Source of the DNA: Ettlia oleoabundans
Lineage: Eukaryota > Chlorophyta > Chlorophyceae > Chlamydomonadales
Assembly: GCA_019693395.1 (NCBI GenBank)
Contig: JAAMXP010002145.1
Span: 1-11,329, forward strand
Direction: 5' to 3'
DNA length: 11,329 bases
Shown: piece by piece, positions 9,403-11,329 of the stretch
Numbering within the stretch: position 1 is the first letter of the stretch
Layout: each line of letters begins with the position of its first letter
Made by a program: the position numbers and the translations under genes
The notes under the pieces: generated by a model
The model's database searches: none
Seen by the model: the letters and a program-made list of their open reading frames with translations, nothing else
Told to the model about the DNA's origin: nothing

Positions 9403-9715
9403 GATGTAATTGAATGGGTAAAGGAACGCCTGCTTGGACATCTTGTCGCCCCATGAAAGGCATGCTGTGACCCAGCCGCCACCCCCGGCGGCCCCCAGGT
9501 AGCTGGGGTGGGGTCCCACAGCTGCTGTATCGCATGTACCTGAAGCTGGACGGCCTACAATGCCCTGTAATCCTGTATTGACCGTAATCGAACCTGTCTG
9601 ATGGTTGCCAACTGGAGCAGCTTTGGGCGAGTGGATGCAAGTGGATGCTTTCATGAACAAAGGCATGGCGACAGGCTGCGGGCAGTACACACTGTTCACA
9701 AGAGCACCGCTCAGG
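9403..9715 (-). promoter_or_regulatory. Promoter / 5' UTR interval of the tryptophan synthase gene (by position)
   Basis: About 310 bp separate the upstream gene's poly(A) signal from the chosen start codon, so this must hold the promoter and 5' UTR. I see no clear TATA box or other known element. The minus-strand frame of exon 1 stays open through the whole interval, with further Met codons upstream, but the translated stretch has no resemblance to TrpB. Confidence 0.4.
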
Positions 9716-9720
9716 TTACA
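9716..9720 (-). terminator. TGTAA poly(A) signal for the RING E3 ligase gene
   Basis: Plus-strand TTACA is minus-strand TGTAA, 209 nt past the TAG at 9931-9929. It is the first such pentamer downstream of that stop. It marks the boundary between the two head-to-tail minus-strand genes. Confidence 0.72.
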
Positions 9721-9928
9721 CAAGAAAGGCAGGGTACATGGTCAATATAATGCAGATATTGTAAGAACATGCAAATGTAATGCACATCTGGTGGAGGTGG
9801 CAATGACACAGGAGCTTAGAGCAGGGACACGGCACGGTGTCAGGCCTCGCTGCCACCCAACCATGGCTCACAGCACAACAGTAAGGTGCACAGAGTAAAG
9901 CACTGTACAATACCAACGTGTCAACTCC

Positions 9929-11197
9929 CTAGGGAGTGTACACACGGATGGGCCCGCCTCTTGAGCGACAGATGGGGCATCGCTGGAGCGAGCCGGAGCA
10001 GCGGCTGCATGAGCACATGTGGCCGCAGGAGGGGAACACGGTGTCACAGGGGCGCTCCAGGCAAACCACGCACAGGGCTCTGTTGAAGCTGCCATCCGCG
10101 GTTGCAATGCCCTCAGATACGACTGTGCTGCTGGTACCACCCGCAGGCGTGGCGGCTGTTCCCCCTGCCGCTGCCGCTGCTGCCCGTTCTCGAAGCGCCT
10201 TCTCCACCTGTCGCCGAATGCGCCGCTGGCGCATCCACGTCAGAGCGTGCTGTGTGGCCGCCGCCACCAGCATGCTGGCACCCACAGCCGTGAAGGCGAC
10301 GGACCACTGCTGGCAGGCAATGGAGGTGGCCTGCAGGGAGGCGACCACGTCTGGCAGCGGCTGGCGGCTGAGGAGGAAGGGGGCGCTCCTGGGCTTCCGC
10401 AGGACCAGCATCTTGCCATCCCGGCGCACCGCTTTCTGCAAGCCCAGGCAGGAGAAGAATGGAGGAGAGCATTTTGATTAAACACCTTGTCTATTTACTT
10501 TTGCATGGGTTGCGGGGCAGCAACATTACCCTGCAAACATTAGGCCGCAGAAAGCGATGCATCATGAAAGAAGCTTGTGAGGCAGACGCCTAGCAGGACG
10601 CACCTCAAAGGCTGAGGGATGTTCCACGGCGGTGGCCAGCTCCCCCACAGCCGTCAGCACTGTGCCTACTGGCAGCATGCGCTCAGCTTGGCGCACGCCT
10701 ATGGTTCGGCTGCCCTGAGCATCCTCAACAATGCGCCCCAGCGTCCCTGACAACCCGGCTCGGCTCTCGTCAGGAATGCTGCCACAGGAAGACAGGTGCA
10801 TTGAGGGGGCAGAGCATGGGGTAGTGGCAAATGCGCATAGGCCTTTCAAGGTGAGACCACATGTATGCATAAACTGCCACTATTGCGCTCAAGCAACCGG
10901 CCACGAACAGTCCAACCAGCCAGCCAGACACCCTTTCGTCCAAGCCGAATGTGGCACCGATCCAATCATGGCAATCTCCCCACAGCAGCCGCAGATGCAA
11001 TGGCGCCTCACTCACAGGCGATCCCCAGACATCTGCAGGAAGTCCCCCTCAGCGCGGCGCCCCGCCTCCACAGGCAGCTCTGTACTGCTGCCGTCCACCA
11101 GTGCCCACTCAGTCTCCTTCACGCTCTCACGCAGCAGCTGCGTGTCCCCAACCCACACCCCCCCGGTGCGTCGCTCGCTCTTCTTCTCCTCACGCAT
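9929..11197 (-). CDS. MUL1/SP1-type organelle outer-membrane RING E3 ubiquitin ligase, C-terminal part (5' end off window)
   Basis: E3 ligase of the family including animal mitochondrial MUL1 and Arabidopsis SP1, which ubiquitinates chloroplast protein-import (TOC) components. Exons in transcript order: 11197-11016, 10778-10604 and 10435-9929 (TAG), giving 287 residues. Residues 1 to about 155 match the GIDE domain between the two membrane spans (GDTQLLRESVKETEWALVDG; ERMLPVGTVLTAVGE). Residues about 164-187 form a transmembrane helix (SVAFTAVGASMLVAAA), followed by a basic stretch (RQRRIRRQVEKALRER) and an Ala/Gly/Thr-rich linker. The RING is C3HC4 with C241, C244, C256, H258, C262, C265, C272 and C275, spaced C-x2-C-x11-C-x-H-x3-C-x2-C-x6-C-x2-C, as in this family, and lies at the C-terminus facing the cytosol. 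The first exon starts with ATG but directly follows CCAGCAG and lacks the N-terminal membrane span, so I read it as internal. Chloroplast versus mitochondrial location cannot be decided from this fragment. Confidence 0.9.
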
Positions 11198-11329
11198 CTG
11201 CTGGCGGGGTGCAGGGGTGGGGCTGGTAGGAGTTGTGAGACTGGGGTGTGGGGTCCTGCCGCATGTAAATTTGTTTTGCTTGTCAGGGGTTCAGTGGGTG
11301 TGTGGTGGTGTATGGTTGTGATGTGTGCC
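11198..11329 (-). other. Intron of the RING E3 ligase gene running off the window
   Basis: Read on the minus strand, this stretch is C-rich and ends CCCCGCCAGCAG just before the exon at 11197, which is a good 3' splice site. No family-like coding is visible, so the upstream exons with the N-terminal membrane span must lie beyond the window. Confidence 0.65.

Noticed and set aside
9756..9780. Two plus-strand TGTAA motifs within the 3' UTR region of the RING gene.
   Set aside because: No plus-strand gene ends here, so they are not poly(A) signals for anything I can support; the region is otherwise AT-rich 3' UTR.
10019..10481. Long plus-strand open frames opposite the RING exon.
   Set aside because: These are antisense shadows of a GC-rich coding exon. 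The minus strand carries the full C3HC4 RING and transmembrane helix.
11016..11197. ATG at 11197 as the true start of the RING ligase.
   Set aside because: It follows a good 3' splice site (CCAGCAG) directly, and the protein would lack the N-terminal membrane span and first part of the GIDE domain found in the family. An internal Met is more likely.
1..11329. A prokaryotic operon, defence system, mobile element or gene cluster.
   Set aside because: All four genes are intron-rich housekeeping genes of unrelated function. I found no transposase, integrase, terminal repeats, CRISPR repeats or viral genes.

Overview
The window looks like nuclear DNA from a green alga (Chlorophyta, probably a chlorophycean). 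Four protein genes are split into many short exons by roughly 100-350 base introns. Plant-type orthologues can be recognised for all four. Three of the genes are followed by the green-algal poly(A) signal TGTAA. I see no operons, prokaryotic promoters, CRISPR arrays, phage genes, transposons or RNA genes. I rebuilt the gene models by joining GT-AG (once GC-AG) splice sites so that reading frame and family homology stay continuous; no transcript data were available.

Layout. (1) 35-1562, plus strand: the last four exons of an organelle/bacterial-type valyl-tRNA synthetase, whose 5' part lies off the window, with TGTAA at 1713-1717. (2) 1978-5564, plus strand: a complete 12-exon gene for a secretory-pathway peptidyl-serine alpha-galactosyltransferase-like enzyme (SGT1/SERGT1 family, 497 aa). 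It has an 11-nt microexon and a GC-AG intron. (3) 9402-6151, minus strand: a complete 10-exon gene for chloroplast-targeted tryptophan synthase beta (447 aa), convergent with gene 2. Its poly(A) signal is at 5791-5787, and a 50-bp tandem duplication lies in intron 6. (4) 11197-9929, minus strand: the last three exons of a MUL1/SP1-type membrane RING E3 ubiquitin ligase, head-to-tail upstream of gene 3, with its poly(A) signal at 9720-9716.

The four genes serve unrelated housekeeping roles: organellar translation, glycosylation of extensin-like proteins, tryptophan synthesis, and turnover of organelle outer-membrane proteins. Nothing suggests they form a pathway or cluster, and I did not find a new multi-gene system. 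The points most worth a second look concern RNA processing: the microexon, the GC-AG intron, a G-quadruplex-like repeat overlapping a 5' splice site, and duplicated intronic poly(A) motifs. A fifth is an unusual soluble C-terminus ending in HSEL on the galactosyltransferase.
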